From Trichomonas vaginalis G3 (Eukaryota; Parabasalia; Trichomonadida; Trichomonadidae), in NCBI RefSeq assembly GCF_026262505.1, contig NC_067206.1, positions 1,364,001 to 1,428,000 of the forward strand: a stretch of 64,000 bases of DNA. Reading direction: 5' to 3'. This document shows positions 43,041-51,911 of the stretch, piece by piece. The notes beneath the pieces are model-generated. The model was not told where the DNA came from, made no database searches, and saw only the letters and a list, made by a program, of their open reading frames with translations. How positions within the stretch are numbered: position 1 is the first letter of the stretch; each line of letters begins with the position of its first letter. The position numbers were made by a program, and so were the translations under genes.

Positions 43041-43868
43041 ATGAATTTTACAAAACCACCGTTACCGTTCTTTGGAAATAAGAGTAGATGTAAAGATATT
43101 ATATTGAGAGAACTTAAGAAACTACCGAATGGTCTAACATTTGTAGATTTGTTCGGTGGAAGTTTCTATATATCCCATTTATGTCATACAATATTCCCAG
43201 ACTCAAAGATTATATGCAATGACTTCGACAACTATATGGACCGTCTCAAACATATACCAGACACTAACAATATATTGAAAGAGTTAAAAGAAAAGATACC
43301 TATAGGTAAGATGGAACGTATACCATTAGATAAGAAAAATATTGTGAGAGAGGTTTTGAAAAAAGCAGAATATATAGACTGGGATAGTATATCTGCTAGA
43401 CTATTATATAGTGGTTCTATAAGAGTTCATGACATTGAAACACTTATGTCAAAAGTTTTATATCTTAACTATACAAATGTTTTCAAAGAGGACATAGAAA
43501 AATATATTGAGGGTATAGAGTTTGTGAGATGTCATTGGACAGAGTTGTATGAAAAATATAAAGACAAGGAAAATGTTTTCTTTATAGTGGACCCGCCGTT
43601 CTATAACACATGGGATTTTCAATACCAAGTAGACTGGACTTTGAGAGACTCTTTAGAAACTTTAGACGTTATACATAACCATCCATGCTTTTACTTTACA
43701 TCCGATAAAAGTGGTTTAGAAAGTGTCATGAAATGGCTAGAAGATATAAACGACTATGAGTTTAGATATGACAAGATAGAATATGAGAGAGGTCCTATAA
43801 ACTGGAGAAAGTGTCATAACAAAGAAATTTTATTAGTAAGTAAATGTGGTTTGAAATCGGATTGTTAG
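43041..43868 (+). CDS. DNA adenine methyltransferase, D12/Dam class (element C, whole)
   Basis: The 275-aa frame is whole. PFFGNKSRCKDIILREL (residues 9-25) and FVDLFGGSF (about 35-43) form the AdoMet site; IVDPPFYNTWDF (about 187-198) is the catalytic DPPY motif; a final KEILLVSKC strand closes the fold. Length matches Dam-type enzymes. It would deposit N6-methyladenine, plausibly on element or host DNA. Leader ATTTTTATTATTATATATAA precedes the ATG at 43,041. Its end overlaps the membrane-peptide gene by 25 bp. Confidence 0.92.
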   Translation: MNFTKPPLPFFGNKSRCKDIILRELKKLPNGLTFVDLFGGSFYISHLCHTIFPDSKIICNDFDNYMDRLKHIPDTNNILKELKEKIPIGKMERIPLDKKNIVREVLKKAEYIDWDSISARLLYSGSIRVHDIETLMSKVLYLNYTNVFKEDIEKYIEGIEFVRCHWTELYEKYKDKENVFFIVDPPFYNTWDFQYQVDWTLRDSLETLDVIHNHPCFYFTSDKSGLESVMKWLEDINDYEFRYDKIEYERGPINWRKCHNKEILLVSKCGLKSDC

Positions 43869-43975
43869 TTTTAGGTTTTTTCCATTGTGTCATTTATTTA
43901 TTTGACGTGGCAGAAAAGTACAGAGAATATGAAGATGAACCAATGCCTGCAAATGTTCAGCATATGTACTCGTAA
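43844..43975 (+). CDS. 43-aa single-pass membrane peptide (element C)
   Basis: MWFEIGLLVLGFFHCVIYLF then DVAEKYREYEDEPMPA. Same frame, length and overlap with the methyltransferase end as in element B. Synonymous and conservative differences between the copies (for example AEKY versus AERY) suggest the frame was kept. Confidence 0.6.
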   Translation: MWFEIGLLVLGFFHCVIYLFDVAEKYREYEDEPMPANVQHMYS

Positions 43976-43998
43976 GAGATATTTTTATCTAATATTAA

Positions 43999-44361
43999 AT
44001 GGACGCACAGAACTTAGCGAATGCACAGCAACCTGGACAACCAAACCCAGAGAATATTCCAAATGAAGTTAGAATACAAACTGCAATGGCAAACTATGGT
44101 CAAGTGCCAACAGATGTACAAATGCAAACTGCCATGTCAAATGACGCTGCGTTAGGTTTGCCACCATGGTATGCAAATATGAGATGGAAAGAGTTTTATA
44201 CAAACCCTGAAGTGGGATATAAACAACTTTATGCAGATGACGCGAACACAGGAGTTGACCCAGAATATGTTTTCTACCAGAGGAGAAACAGAATGTATGA
44301 GCTGCAGTTAAAGAATGCTATGGAACTCAACAGGAAACGTAAGAGACTAGGCGGACATTAG
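43999..44361 (+). CDS. 120-aa conserved Maverick protein (element C)
   Basis: Identical in protein to the element B and D copies: Gln/Asn-rich head with two QTAM phrases and basic tail NRKRKRLGGH. Leader AGATATTTTTATCTAATATTAA. Unknown function. Confidence 0.75.
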   Translation: MDAQNLANAQQPGQPNPENIPNEVRIQTAMANYGQVPTDVQMQTAMSNDAALGLPPWYANMRWKEFYTNPEVGYKQLYADDANTGVDPEYVFYQRRNRMYELQLKNAMELNRKRKRLGGH

Positions 44362-44379
44362 ATTTTTACTACTAGTAAA

Positions 44380-44622
44380 ATGGGTTTCTTCAGTAGTATT
44401 GGAAACTTCTTCAGAAGAGTTGGAAGAGGTATATGGAATGGAATAAAATCTGTCGGAAGAGGAGTATGGAACGGTGTCAAAAATATTGGTAAAAGAGTAT
44501 GTCAGTTTGTTGGTATTATACCTAAAGACCCTGAACCAGAAGAACAAGCTCCTGTTATACAACAGCCTGAACCTGCACCACAGTCAAGTTGGCAACCAAA
44601 TCCAACACCTCAACCGTATTAA
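44380..44622 (+). CDS. 80-aa amphipathic protein, protein VI-like layout (element C)
   Basis: MGFFSSIGNFFRRVGRGIWNG begins the amphipathic region with two IWNG/VWNG repeats, and a Pro/Glu/Gln-rich tail follows. MGFFSS fits an N-myristoylation signal (Gly2, Ser6). Whole frame. Differences from B lie mainly in the first 40 residues and keep the amphipathic pattern. Confidence 0.6.
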   Translation: MGFFSSIGNFFRRVGRGIWNGIKSVGRGVWNGVKNIGKRVCQFVGIIPKDPEPEEQAPVIQQPEPAPQSSWQPNPTPQPY

Positions 44623-44626
44623 AAAA

Positions 44627-45475
44627 TTATATTTTTACTGTTCGATAGTAGTTGTATATGAAACTAAGTTCTAAGTAAAACGCATGGTATAATGGAATTA
44701 TTCTTTTTCTTCCATCTGTAGTAAACCATACTTGAAAGTCTGAAATACTTCCACTCGGCGGTTCATATAACTTTGTAGGTTTTTCGTAAAAGTCATTCAT
44801 CAGACATAAGAAAGAGTTTTGCGCACCAGAAAATGAAGCATGAACAATAATAGCATCTTGGTCGAAAATATTTTCATATGTTCCATTAGGGTTTTCGACT
44901 TCATAAAAGTCCGGGTGTACTGGATATGCTGCAGGCTGATTTAACATCCTCATAAATCTATACCATGCCAAGTTGTTATATTTTGTAGAAATATAAACGT
45001 TTTCTCCAAGGTCTTCTATTCTATTGATTTTAACAGTTGCATTTTTCCTGTCATAAATAATATCGAGATGGTATTCTCCTTCGTCAATGTTAAACTGGTT
45101 TGCATATTCAATATAGATATCGTTTATTTTTTCTTGAAAAGCTTGAAGAGTTGTTTCTAAGTTTATAAGCAAACTAACTTGTAAAAGTTTTCCCTGTTCA
45201 AATTTCTCATACATACGTTTTTCTTTGTTATAGTATCGAACTTCAAAACCGACCGTAAATGGGAAACCATGTATGGCTTCTGAAATGAACTTCATTCTAC
45301 GAAAGCCAATAGCTTTTGTGACGGATGGGTCTCTTAACCATCTTAATGGGTAGTCAAAACGATAGCCTTCATGCTTTACGGTATCTGTCTCAAACTTTTG
45401 ACCGACATTAGTAAAAAGTTCATCTAATGGTTTAGTTGTAGCAACTCTAGAATTTTCTTTTTCTATTGGAAGCAT
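44627..45475 (-). CDS. Structural candidate family P, 282 aa (element C, whole)
   Basis: The whole frame starts MLPIEKENSRVATTKPLDEL. Central FPFTVGFEVRYYNKEKRMY, an alpha segment (LETTLQAFQEKINDIYIEYA) and a conserved C-terminus (DFQVWFTTDGRKRIIPLYHA) characterise the family. It is on the opposite strand to its neighbours and shares an 18-bp divergent promoter with the fibre gene. A virion role is inferred. Confidence 0.6.
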   Translation of the reverse strand: MLPIEKENSRVATTKPLDELFTNVGQKFETDTVKHEGYRFDYPLRWLRDPSVTKAIGFRRMKFISEAIHGFPFTVGFEVRYYNKEKRMYEKFEQGKLLQVSLLINLETTLQAFQEKINDIYIEYANQFNIDEGEYHLDIIYDRKNATVKINRIEDLGENVYISTKYNNLAWYRFMRMLNQPAAYPVHPDFYEVENPNGTYENIFDQDAIIVHASFSGAQNSFLCLMNDFYEKPTKLYEPPSGSISDFQVWFTTDGRKRIIPLYHAFYLELSFIYNYYRTVKI

Positions 45476-45493
45476 ATTTTATCTATAATCAAA
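45476..45493. promoter_or_regulatory. Compact divergent promoter, 18 bp (element C)
   Basis: ATTTTATCTATAATCAAA separates the two start codons. On the plus side it resembles ATTTTTATCTAATATTAAA, the leader of the 120-aa gene. Confidence 0.5.
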
Positions 45494-45746
45494 ATGTCAA
45501 ATGAAACAGCGTCTATGAGAGAAATACAACACAACCGACAACTCATTATGCAAGCTCTAAATAAGAACACAACAAACTTTTCAAACTATTCTAAGATATC
45601 TGAGTCATTGAAAGGGGGTGACTTAAAACTGACAATAAACCCAATGATAGATGAGTTTCTATTTCAAAACAATAAGAACAATACTGTCTGTATAAATCCA
45701 ACAAAAGGAACTTTAAACGAGAAACCTATAAATGAACTTCTTTTGA
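45494..45746 (+). pseudogene. Fibre gene, N-terminal part only (element C)
   Basis: MSNETASMREIQHNRQLIMQ and the following region match the first 80 or so codons of the fibre gene at 51,912. Family similarity ends near 45,746. Confidence 0.7.
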
Positions 45747-46244
45747 ATCTGAGTTTTTGGTCAGATATATAAGATTATTGTGAACGAAAAATTATCTAAT
45801 ATAGGCCTAATTGTCATGTGCGCATATAGACATATGTATATATTATATGTTTCTTGTGTTATTATAGGTTAAATCCATAGTTTGATATGTGAGATAAATT
45901 ATATCTTAACACAGAAATCGTTTTTTTATATTATCACAGTAGATATGAGGGGTACTATATGAGTTATAATATATATTATTAGGAATAAGTATATAGATCC
46001 AAAATAATGGGAATGCATAATTTATGGCGAACTCAAAACATTTATTTTTATATTATGAGGTTATAAAGTTGTTTTATTCATATATTATATGTGCTCTGTG
46101 CTATTGAAATGTGCTTAAAATGATTCTGCACGCGCAATCACAAAGCAAAACTTCGTAGCGAGCAACAGTTTGTGCAAGGACAGGGAATTTATATTTTTAT
46201 CCTTACATAAACTTATAATGTGGTTAAAATGTTCGGTTTGCTCT
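45747..46244. other. A+T-rich spacer without genes
   Basis: Short frames only. Rich in TATATA stretches. I see no repeat of note until the hairpin block that begins near 46,245. Confidence 0.6.
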
Positions 46245-46680
46245 CACTTTTGTTCCGCAATGTGACATCGTGAACAAAGTTTCCGATCTGAGTGCATATA
46301 TGCAGGGTCTTTCCATAGCACCCTGCATATATGTACTCAGATCGGGAATATTGGCCACTTTTGTTCCACGATGTGACATCGTGAACAAAGTTTCCGATCT
46401 GAGTGCATATATGCAGGGTCTTTCCATAGCACCCTGCATACATGTACTCAGATAAGAATTTTGCTTAATTGTTTGACATGAATGTCACATTCGAAAATCG
46501 TTTCTCGAAAGGAGTTTACAATTACAATATATTGTCCTATTGTATTGTAATTGTAAACTCCTTTCGAGAAAAGCTTTCACTTTGTGGCACGAATGTCACA
46601 TTCGAAAATCGTTTCTCGAAAGGAGTTTACAATTACAATATATTGTCCTATTGTATTGTAATTGTAAACTCCTTAGTTCG
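46245..46680. repeat. Hairpin array 2: two hairpin types, each tandemly duplicated at 111 bp
   Basis: The first type pairs CCGATCTGAGTGCATATATG with its near complement around CAGGGTCTTTCCATAGCACCCTG, occurring twice (TGTGACATCGTGAACAAAG at 46,261 and 46,372). The second type pairs CGAAAAGGAGTTTACAATTA-like arms around ATATATTGTCCTAT, also twice (AATGTCACAT at 46,481 and 46,592). Both spacings are 111 bp. Related flank words (TGTGACATCGTG, GAATGTCACATTCG) lie between hairpins. Confidence 0.85.
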
Positions 46681-46980
46681 ATTCCTTCATTTTATTAAAT
46701 TATAAATATACAATTCTTTCTAATCTTCCTTTTTCATAATTCATTTCTCATTTAAATTCTAAATAATCTAACTCTACTAATCTAGATTTTTTCTAATATC
46801 AATTTTTCATATACAAACTCTTATTTTTTCTTTCAAAATTCCATTTTCCAATATTTTTTGAAAATTTTACATAATTTTATATATATTTTATTCTATTATT
46901 ATTACATAATAATATTATACATATTAATTGTTTTAATTTTTGAATGCATACGATAATTTTTAATTCAATTTTTAAACGAA
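46681..46980. other. A+T-rich spacer without genes
   Basis: Extremely A+T-rich DNA between two hairpin arrays. No frame or repeat that I can support. Confidence 0.6.
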
Positions 46981-47690
46981 TGTTTTGATGGGACGAGCTT
47001 ACTGCTCATAGGCTCATCCCATCAAAACATTCCATTCAAAACTCTGGCCTTCATCGAGGCCAGAGCCAACAATTCATCCCCTCAGAGCCAAGTTCCTCGA
47101 CGGTCGTCCTCATTAGGCCTGATCCGAGAGGAACTTGGCTTTGAACGAAAATCACAAGCTCTGGCCTCAGGAAAAGCCAGAGCTTCGCAAACAATCCTCG
47201 GGGCCGGCTTCCTCAAAGACCGCCCTGATTCGGGGCGGCCGGAGAGGAATCCAGTCCCGAGAGAACGTCCATACGAAGCTCTGGCCTTTTCCGAGGCCAG
47301 AGCTTGTAAATACAATCCGCAGGGCCGAGTTTGAGGGAGATCGTCCACATCATTGGCGATCTCCTCTCTTCTCGGCCCTGAAAGACATGCAAATACAGGC
47401 TCTGGCCATAGCAAAGGCCAGGGCATGGCTTACATTCCCCAGGGCCGGCTTTCCCAAATGCCGCCCTTATCCCGGGCGGCAGGAGTGGAATCCGGCCCTG
47501 GGAAGTAGAAAATACGAAGCTCTGGCCCAAGCAAAGGCCAGAGCCTGCAAAATTCATCCTCAGGGCCGAGTTCTGCGATGATCGTCGATCATGTCGACGA
47601 TCTCGCAGGAACTCGGCCCTGAAAGACATACAAATACAGGCTCTGGCCCAAGCAAAGGCCAGAGCCTCGCTTACAATCAAATTTGCCGAA
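46981..47690. repeat. Hairpin array 3a: conserved and variable hairpins alternating every 120 bp
   Basis: CTCTGGCC begins a short conserved hairpin at 47,042, 47,159, 47,279, 47,400, 47,520 and 47,641 (spacings 117, 120, 121, 120, 121). Each pairs with GGCCAGAGC across 8-12 nt. Between them lie five longer hairpins of about 60 bp whose outer ends are often CAGGGCCG/CGGCCCTG while the inner stem and loop differ. A first hairpin TGTTTTGATGGGA...TCCCATCAAAACA opens the array. It is G+C-rich against a very A+T-rich background. Confidence 0.9.
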
Positions 47691-48440
47691 TCTCAGGAGA
47701 TCGTTCAAATCACGGACGGTTTTCCCTGAGATTCGGCAAAATAAGTCAAATTACAGTTCTAGAAAGACTAGAAGGGGGCCCTGACCTTGAGAAAGGACCC
47801 CCTTCCCGGTCTTTCTGGCGAACTTTGGTTCGCATTGCGAGTGTCTGCTGCGAATCCGGGGCTGAGCAGCAGACACTCGCAATCATATGTCGCGGCAAGT
47901 GCACCTGTGGTGCCAGAATGCACTTGCCGCGACAATTGCGAAATGCAAAGATGATGCCGGAAGGAGCGGCAATACTGGCAAAAGCCACTCCTTCCGATAC
48001 CAGAAAGACTAGAAGGGGCCCTGACCTTGAGAAAGGACCCCCTTCTCGGCCTTTTTTGTTAAATTTAAGATCATTTCAATTGCAAAATTATTTCAAAATT
48101 CATAATGGATAGTACCATACGAAGGTGCAAGTCATAGCAATGGTGCACCATCAATATGAGCCCCATTGCTATGACTTCACCTCGGGATAACCTCGATGGG
48201 AGGAAAAGTGGAGCAATTCGAAACATTGCTCCACTATACAAGTTCTTGTAAGGATAGGTATATAGTTACCACATCCTTACAAGAACTGTTCCTCGCTTCG
48301 AGGTTTTGTCTTGTGATTGTGTGTGCTGTGCCATCCAATGGACAAACGGATAGCACAGCACACACATACTAGGCATGATAACCCTTCCTTATGAATTAGG
48401 ACGCGATAGCCCTGACCTCACCCCGGGATAACTTGCATTT
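47690..48440. repeat. Hairpin array 3b: about ten further, mostly unique hairpins
   Basis: Stems include TTTGCCGAATCTCAG/CTGAGATTCGGCAAA, TTGCGAGTGTCTGCTG/CAGCAGACACTCGCAA, TGTCGCGGCAAGTGCA/TGCACTTGCCGCGACA, CGGAAGGAG/CTCCTTCCG, AAGTCATAGCAATGG/CCATTGCTATGACTT, GTGGAGCAAT/ATTGCTCCAC, AGTTCTTGTAAGGAT/ATCCTTACAAGAACT and GTGTGTGCTGTGC/GCACAGCACACAC. One hairpin, CCAGAAAGACTAGAAGG with AAGG-rich partner, occurs twice (about 47,757 and 48,001). Short flank words such as CCCGGGATAAC recur. Confidence 0.85.
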
Positions 48441-49287
48441 GTACTCATATCCCAATCAATAACATAATTTATATCAAGACACACCTACCACTACATAATA
48501 TAGCATTATATCAACACAATACTAATATATAATGTTAAAAACACACAAATTGATGATATTCATAATATAAATTGGGACCAAAGATCTATATTGAGACCTA
48601 ACTATTATCAAACCTTTATATATAGGAAACATACATTGCACCTATAGAATATTGAATGAAAATTAGATGGTTCTAAAATTCGATATCTGATGCTGACCCA
48701 AGGTGGTCCTCATTCCTATATATGTTCATCTATACCTAATGTCCTAATATTCATCCATATACATGTTGGGTCTATCTCCATCAGAAGGGTCCATGCTGAA
48801 GTGTGGGTATTCAATTTCCACCCAACGGTTCAGCACGCCTCCATTATATTCCCACTCATTATATTCGTAAATTTTGAGGTTTATCCTTCGCTTTTAAGAT
48901 CATTGAATTTGATTTTTATATAAAATAGTTATATATTAGAAAATATTATGAGTTTATGTGATATTATTTTTCAGAAGATTTTGTGTTCTTCTTCAAAATT
49001 TTATTTTTTTATTAAAAAGAATCTTTACAAAATATACATTTACTTTAATTAATATTTAAAAACGTGCTCTATCAAAAGTTCCAAAAATTCAATATTTTAG
49101 CTTTTCTGAGGTGTCACTTTTGATGAATTTCTGTTTACAACAGATTGGCGCTTTGCGCCAATCAAATAGCAAATAAAATGACTTTTCAAAATATTTATTA
49201 ATTATTTATTATCAAAAGTCAAAAAAATCCGATATTATTACATTACATCTGATTGCAAATCAAAATTAAAAAAAAAAAAAAAAAAAA
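48441..49287. other. A+T-rich spacer left of element D
   Basis: No gene that I can support; a 77-codon frame at 48,690 lacks protein-like composition. One small hairpin, ATTGGCGCTTTGCGCCAAT, lies at about 49,143. The stretch ends in the A-tract of element D. Confidence 0.55.
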
Positions 49288-49425
49288 GGTAGTGGGGCCT
49301 CCAGGCACTTCGTGCCCTCTAGCCCTGAAGATGTTTAGTATAACTTTGTCCGGACAAGTAAGGGTCTATCGTCGCTACAGGAAAAGTTACGGGCGTTCCA
49401 AGGAAGTATACTTTGAGAAGCCTTT
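49266..49425 (+). repeat. Left terminal repeat of element D
   Basis: A long A-tract, GGTAGTGGGG and hairpin GGCAC-TTC-GTGCC (49,304-49,316) are followed by the TTGTCCGGACAA palindrome and GGAAGTATACTTTGAGA. It is shorter than the left repeat of element B, lacking the second hairpin copy. Confidence 0.85.
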
Positions 49426-49466
49426 TCTGTCACTTTTCAAGAAAAAACATTTTTATTATTATATAA

Positions 49467-50275
49467 ATGAATTTTACAAAACCACCGTTACCCTTCTTTG
49501 GAAATAAGAGTAAATGTAAAGATATTCTATTGAGAGAACTTAAGAAACTACCGAATGGTCTAACATTTGTAGATTTGTTCGGTGGAAGTTTCTATATGTC
49601 CCATTTGTGCCATACAATATTCCCAGACTCAAAGATTATATGCAATGACTTCGACAACTATATGGACCGTCTCAAACATATACCAGACACTAACAAAATA
49701 TTGAAAGAGTTAAAAGAAAAGATACCTATAGGTAAGATGGAACGTATACCATTAGATAAGAAAAATATTGTGAGAGAGGTTTTGAAAAAAGCAGAATATA
49801 TAGACTGGGATAGTATATCTGCTAGACTATTATATAGTGGTTCTATAAGAGTTCATGACATTGAAACACTTATGTCAAAGTTTTATATCTTAACTATACA
49901 AATGTTTTCAAAGAGGACATAGAAAAATATATTGAGGGTATAGAGTTTGTGAGATGTCGTTGGACAGAGTTGTATGAAAAATATAAAGACAAGGAAAATG
50001 TTTTCTTTATAGTGGACCCGCCGTTCTATAACACATGGGATTTTCAATACCAAGTAGACTGGACTTTGAGAGACTCTTTAGAAACTTTAGACGTTTTACA
50101 TAACCATGCATTACTTTACATCCGATAAAAGTGGTTTGGAAACCGTTATGAATGGTTAGAGGACATACATGACTATGAGTTTAGATATGACAAGATAGAA
50201 TATGAGAGAGGTCCTATAAACCGGAGAAAGTGTCATAACAAAGAAATTTTATTAGTAAGTAAATGTGGTTTGAAA
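49467..50275 (+). pseudogene. DNA adenine methyltransferase (element D)
   Basis: Same family as 43,041-43,868, with PFFGNKSKCKDI, FVDLFGGSF and DPPFYNT recognisable. The copy is broken. Confidence 0.8.
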
Positions 50276-50394
50276 TAGGACTACTTGTTTTAGGTTTTTT
50301 CCATTGTGTCATTTATTTATTTGACGTGGCAGAAAGTACAGAGAATATGAAGATGAACCAATGCCTGCAAATGTCCAGTATATGTACTCGTAAG
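50263..50394 (+). pseudogene. Membrane-peptide gene, element D copy
   Basis: MWFEIGLLVLGFFHCVIYLF matches the 43-aa peptides of B and C; the remainder of this copy is altered. It overlaps the end of the methyltransferase region as in the other copies. Confidence 0.5.
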
Positions 50395-50416
50395 AGATAT
50401 TTTTATCTAATATTAA

Positions 50417-50779
50417 ATGGACGCACAGAACTTAGCGAATGCACAGCAACCTGGACAACCAAACCCAGAGAATATTCCAAATGAAGTTAGAATACAAACT
50501 GCAATGGCAAACTATGGTCAAGTGCCAACAGATGTACAAATGCAAACTGCCATGTCAAATGACGCTGCGTTAGGTTTGCCACCATGGTATGCAAATATGA
50601 GATGGAAAGAGTTTTATACAAACCCTGAAGTGGGATATAAACAACTTTATGCAGATGACGCGAACACAGGAGTTGACCCAGAATATGTTTTCTACCAGAG
50701 GAGAAACAGAATGTATGAGCTGCAGTTAAAGAATGCTATGGAACTCAACAGGAAACGTAAGAGACTAGGCGGACATTAG
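50417..50779 (+). CDS. 120-aa conserved Maverick protein (element D)
   Basis: Same protein as in B and C, whole. Complete protein identity of three copies beside broken neighbours may mean very recent insertion, or gene conversion between copies. Confidence 0.75.
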   Translation: MDAQNLANAQQPGQPNPENIPNEVRIQTAMANYGQVPTDVQMQTAMSNDAALGLPPWYANMRWKEFYTNPEVGYKQLYADDANTGVDPEYVFYQRRNRMYELQLKNAMELNRKRKRLGGH

Positions 50780-50797
50780 ATTTTTACATATAGTAAA

Positions 50798-51040
50798 ATG
50801 GGTTTCTTCAGTAGTATTGGAAACTTCTTCAGAAGAGTTGGAAGAGGTATATGGAATGGAATAAAAACCGTAGGAAGAGGAATTTGGAACGGAGTCAAAA
50901 ATATTGGTAAAAGAGTAGGTCAGTTTGTTGGTATTATACCTAAAGACCCTGAACCAGAAGAACAAGCTCCTGTTATACAACAGCCTGAACCTGCACCACA
51001 GTCAAGTTGGCAACCAAATCCAACACCTCAACCGTATTAA
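50798..51040 (+). CDS. 80-aa amphipathic protein, protein VI-like layout (element D)
   Basis: Whole. MGFFSSIGNFFRRVGRGIWNG, second IWNG repeat and Pro-rich tail. It looks like a mosaic of the B and C versions: the first 30 residues agree with C, and the middle (KTVGRGIWNG) agrees with B. Confidence 0.6.
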   Translation: MGFFSSIGNFFRRVGRGIWNGIKTVGRGIWNGVKNIGKRVGQFVGIIPKDPEPEEQAPVIQQPEPAPQSSWQPNPTPQPY

Positions 51041-51044
51041 AAAA

Positions 51045-51893
51045 TTATATTTTTACCGTTCGATAGTAGTTGTATATGAAACTAAGTTCTAAGTAAAACG
51101 CATGGTATAATGGAATTATTCTCTTTCTTCCATCTGTAGTAAACCATACTTGAAAGTCTGAAATACTTCCACTTGGTGGTTCATATAGCTTTGTAGGTTT
51201 TTCGTAAAAGTCATTTGCCAAGCATAAAAAAGAGTTTTGTGCACCAGAAAATGAAGCATGAACTATAATAGCATCTGAGTCGAAAACATTTTCATATATT
51301 CCATTAGGGTTTTCGACTTCATAAAAGTCCGGGTGTACTGGATATGCTGCAGGCTGATTTAACATCCTCAGAAATCTATACCATGCCAAGTTGTTATATT
51401 TTGTAGAAATATAAACGTTTTCTCCAAGGTCTTCTATTCTATTGATTTTAACAGTTGCATTTTTCCTGTCATATATAATATCGAGATGGTACTCTCCTTC
51501 GTCAATGTTATACTGCTTTGCATATTCAATATAGATATCGTTTATTTTTTCTTGAAAAGCTTGAAGAGTTGTTTCTAAGTTTACAAGCAAACTAACTTGT
51601 AAAAGTTTTCCCTGTTCAAATTTCTCATACATACGTTTTTCTTTGTTATAGTATCGAACTTCAAAACCGACCGTAAATGGGAAACCATGTATGGCTTCTG
51701 AAATGAACTTCATTCTACGAAAGCCAATAGCTTTTGTGACAGATGGGTCTCTTAACCATCTTAACGGGTAGTCAAAACGATAGCCTTCATGCTTTACGGT
51801 CTCTGTCTCAAACTTTTGACCGACATTAGTAAAAAGTTCATCTAATGGTTTAGTTGTAGCAACTCTAGAATTTTCTTTTTCTATTGAAAGCAT
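51045..51893 (-). CDS. Structural candidate family P, 282 aa (element D, whole)
   Basis: Whole frame, the same length as in element C. It starts MLSIEKENSRVATTKPLDEL. The family signature WFTTDGRKRIIPLYHAFYLEL lies near the C-terminus. The gene end is separated by only 4 bp from the converging 80-aa gene. Confidence 0.6.
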   Translation of the reverse strand: MLSIEKENSRVATTKPLDELFTNVGQKFETETVKHEGYRFDYPLRWLRDPSVTKAIGFRRMKFISEAIHGFPFTVGFEVRYYNKEKRMYEKFEQGKLLQVSLLVNLETTLQAFQEKINDIYIEYAKQYNIDEGEYHLDIIYDRKNATVKINRIEDLGENVYISTKYNNLAWYRFLRMLNQPAAYPVHPDFYEVENPNGIYENVFDSDAIIVHASFSGAQNSFLCLANDFYEKPTKLYEPPSGSISDFQVWFTTDGRKRIIPLYHAFYLELSFIYNYYRTVKI

Positions 51894-51911
51894 ATTTTAT
51901 CTATAATCAAA
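51894..51911. promoter_or_regulatory. Compact divergent promoter, 18 bp (element D)
   Basis: ATTTTATCTATAATCAAA, identical to element C, between the start codons at 51,893 (minus) and 51,912 (plus). Confidence 0.5.

Larger units (their letters stand above)
42750..45746. mobile_element. Element C: left 3 kb of a PolB-type Maverick
   Basis: It begins with an A-tract and GGTAGTGGGGCTTCC, carries the same first six genes as B and D in the same order, and stops matching the family inside the fibre gene near 45,746. Beyond that lies unrelated A+T-rich DNA. Its genes are mostly whole, including the only whole methyltransferase of the window. By eye it is nearly identical to B and D, so it is young. 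Confidence 0.85.

Noticed and set aside
46213-46455. Overlapping frames with repeated ICTQIGNFVHDV and similar phrases
   Set aside because: These are translations of the 111-bp hairpin duplication, open on both strands.
47082-48112. Open frames of 80-173 codons across the G+C-rich hairpin array on both strands
   Set aside because: They follow the repeats in several frames at once and have no protein-like composition or element/host promoter.
46981-48440. CRISPR array
   Set aside because: Spacing is regular only in part, the repeats are palindromic pairs of two kinds, the spacers are themselves palindromes, and no cas-like genes exist. The genome is eukaryotic.
48690-48923. 77-codon frame at 48,690
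   Set aside because: No recognisable motif, no leader motif, unusual His/Ile/Phe-rich composition; it lies in A+T-rich spacer.
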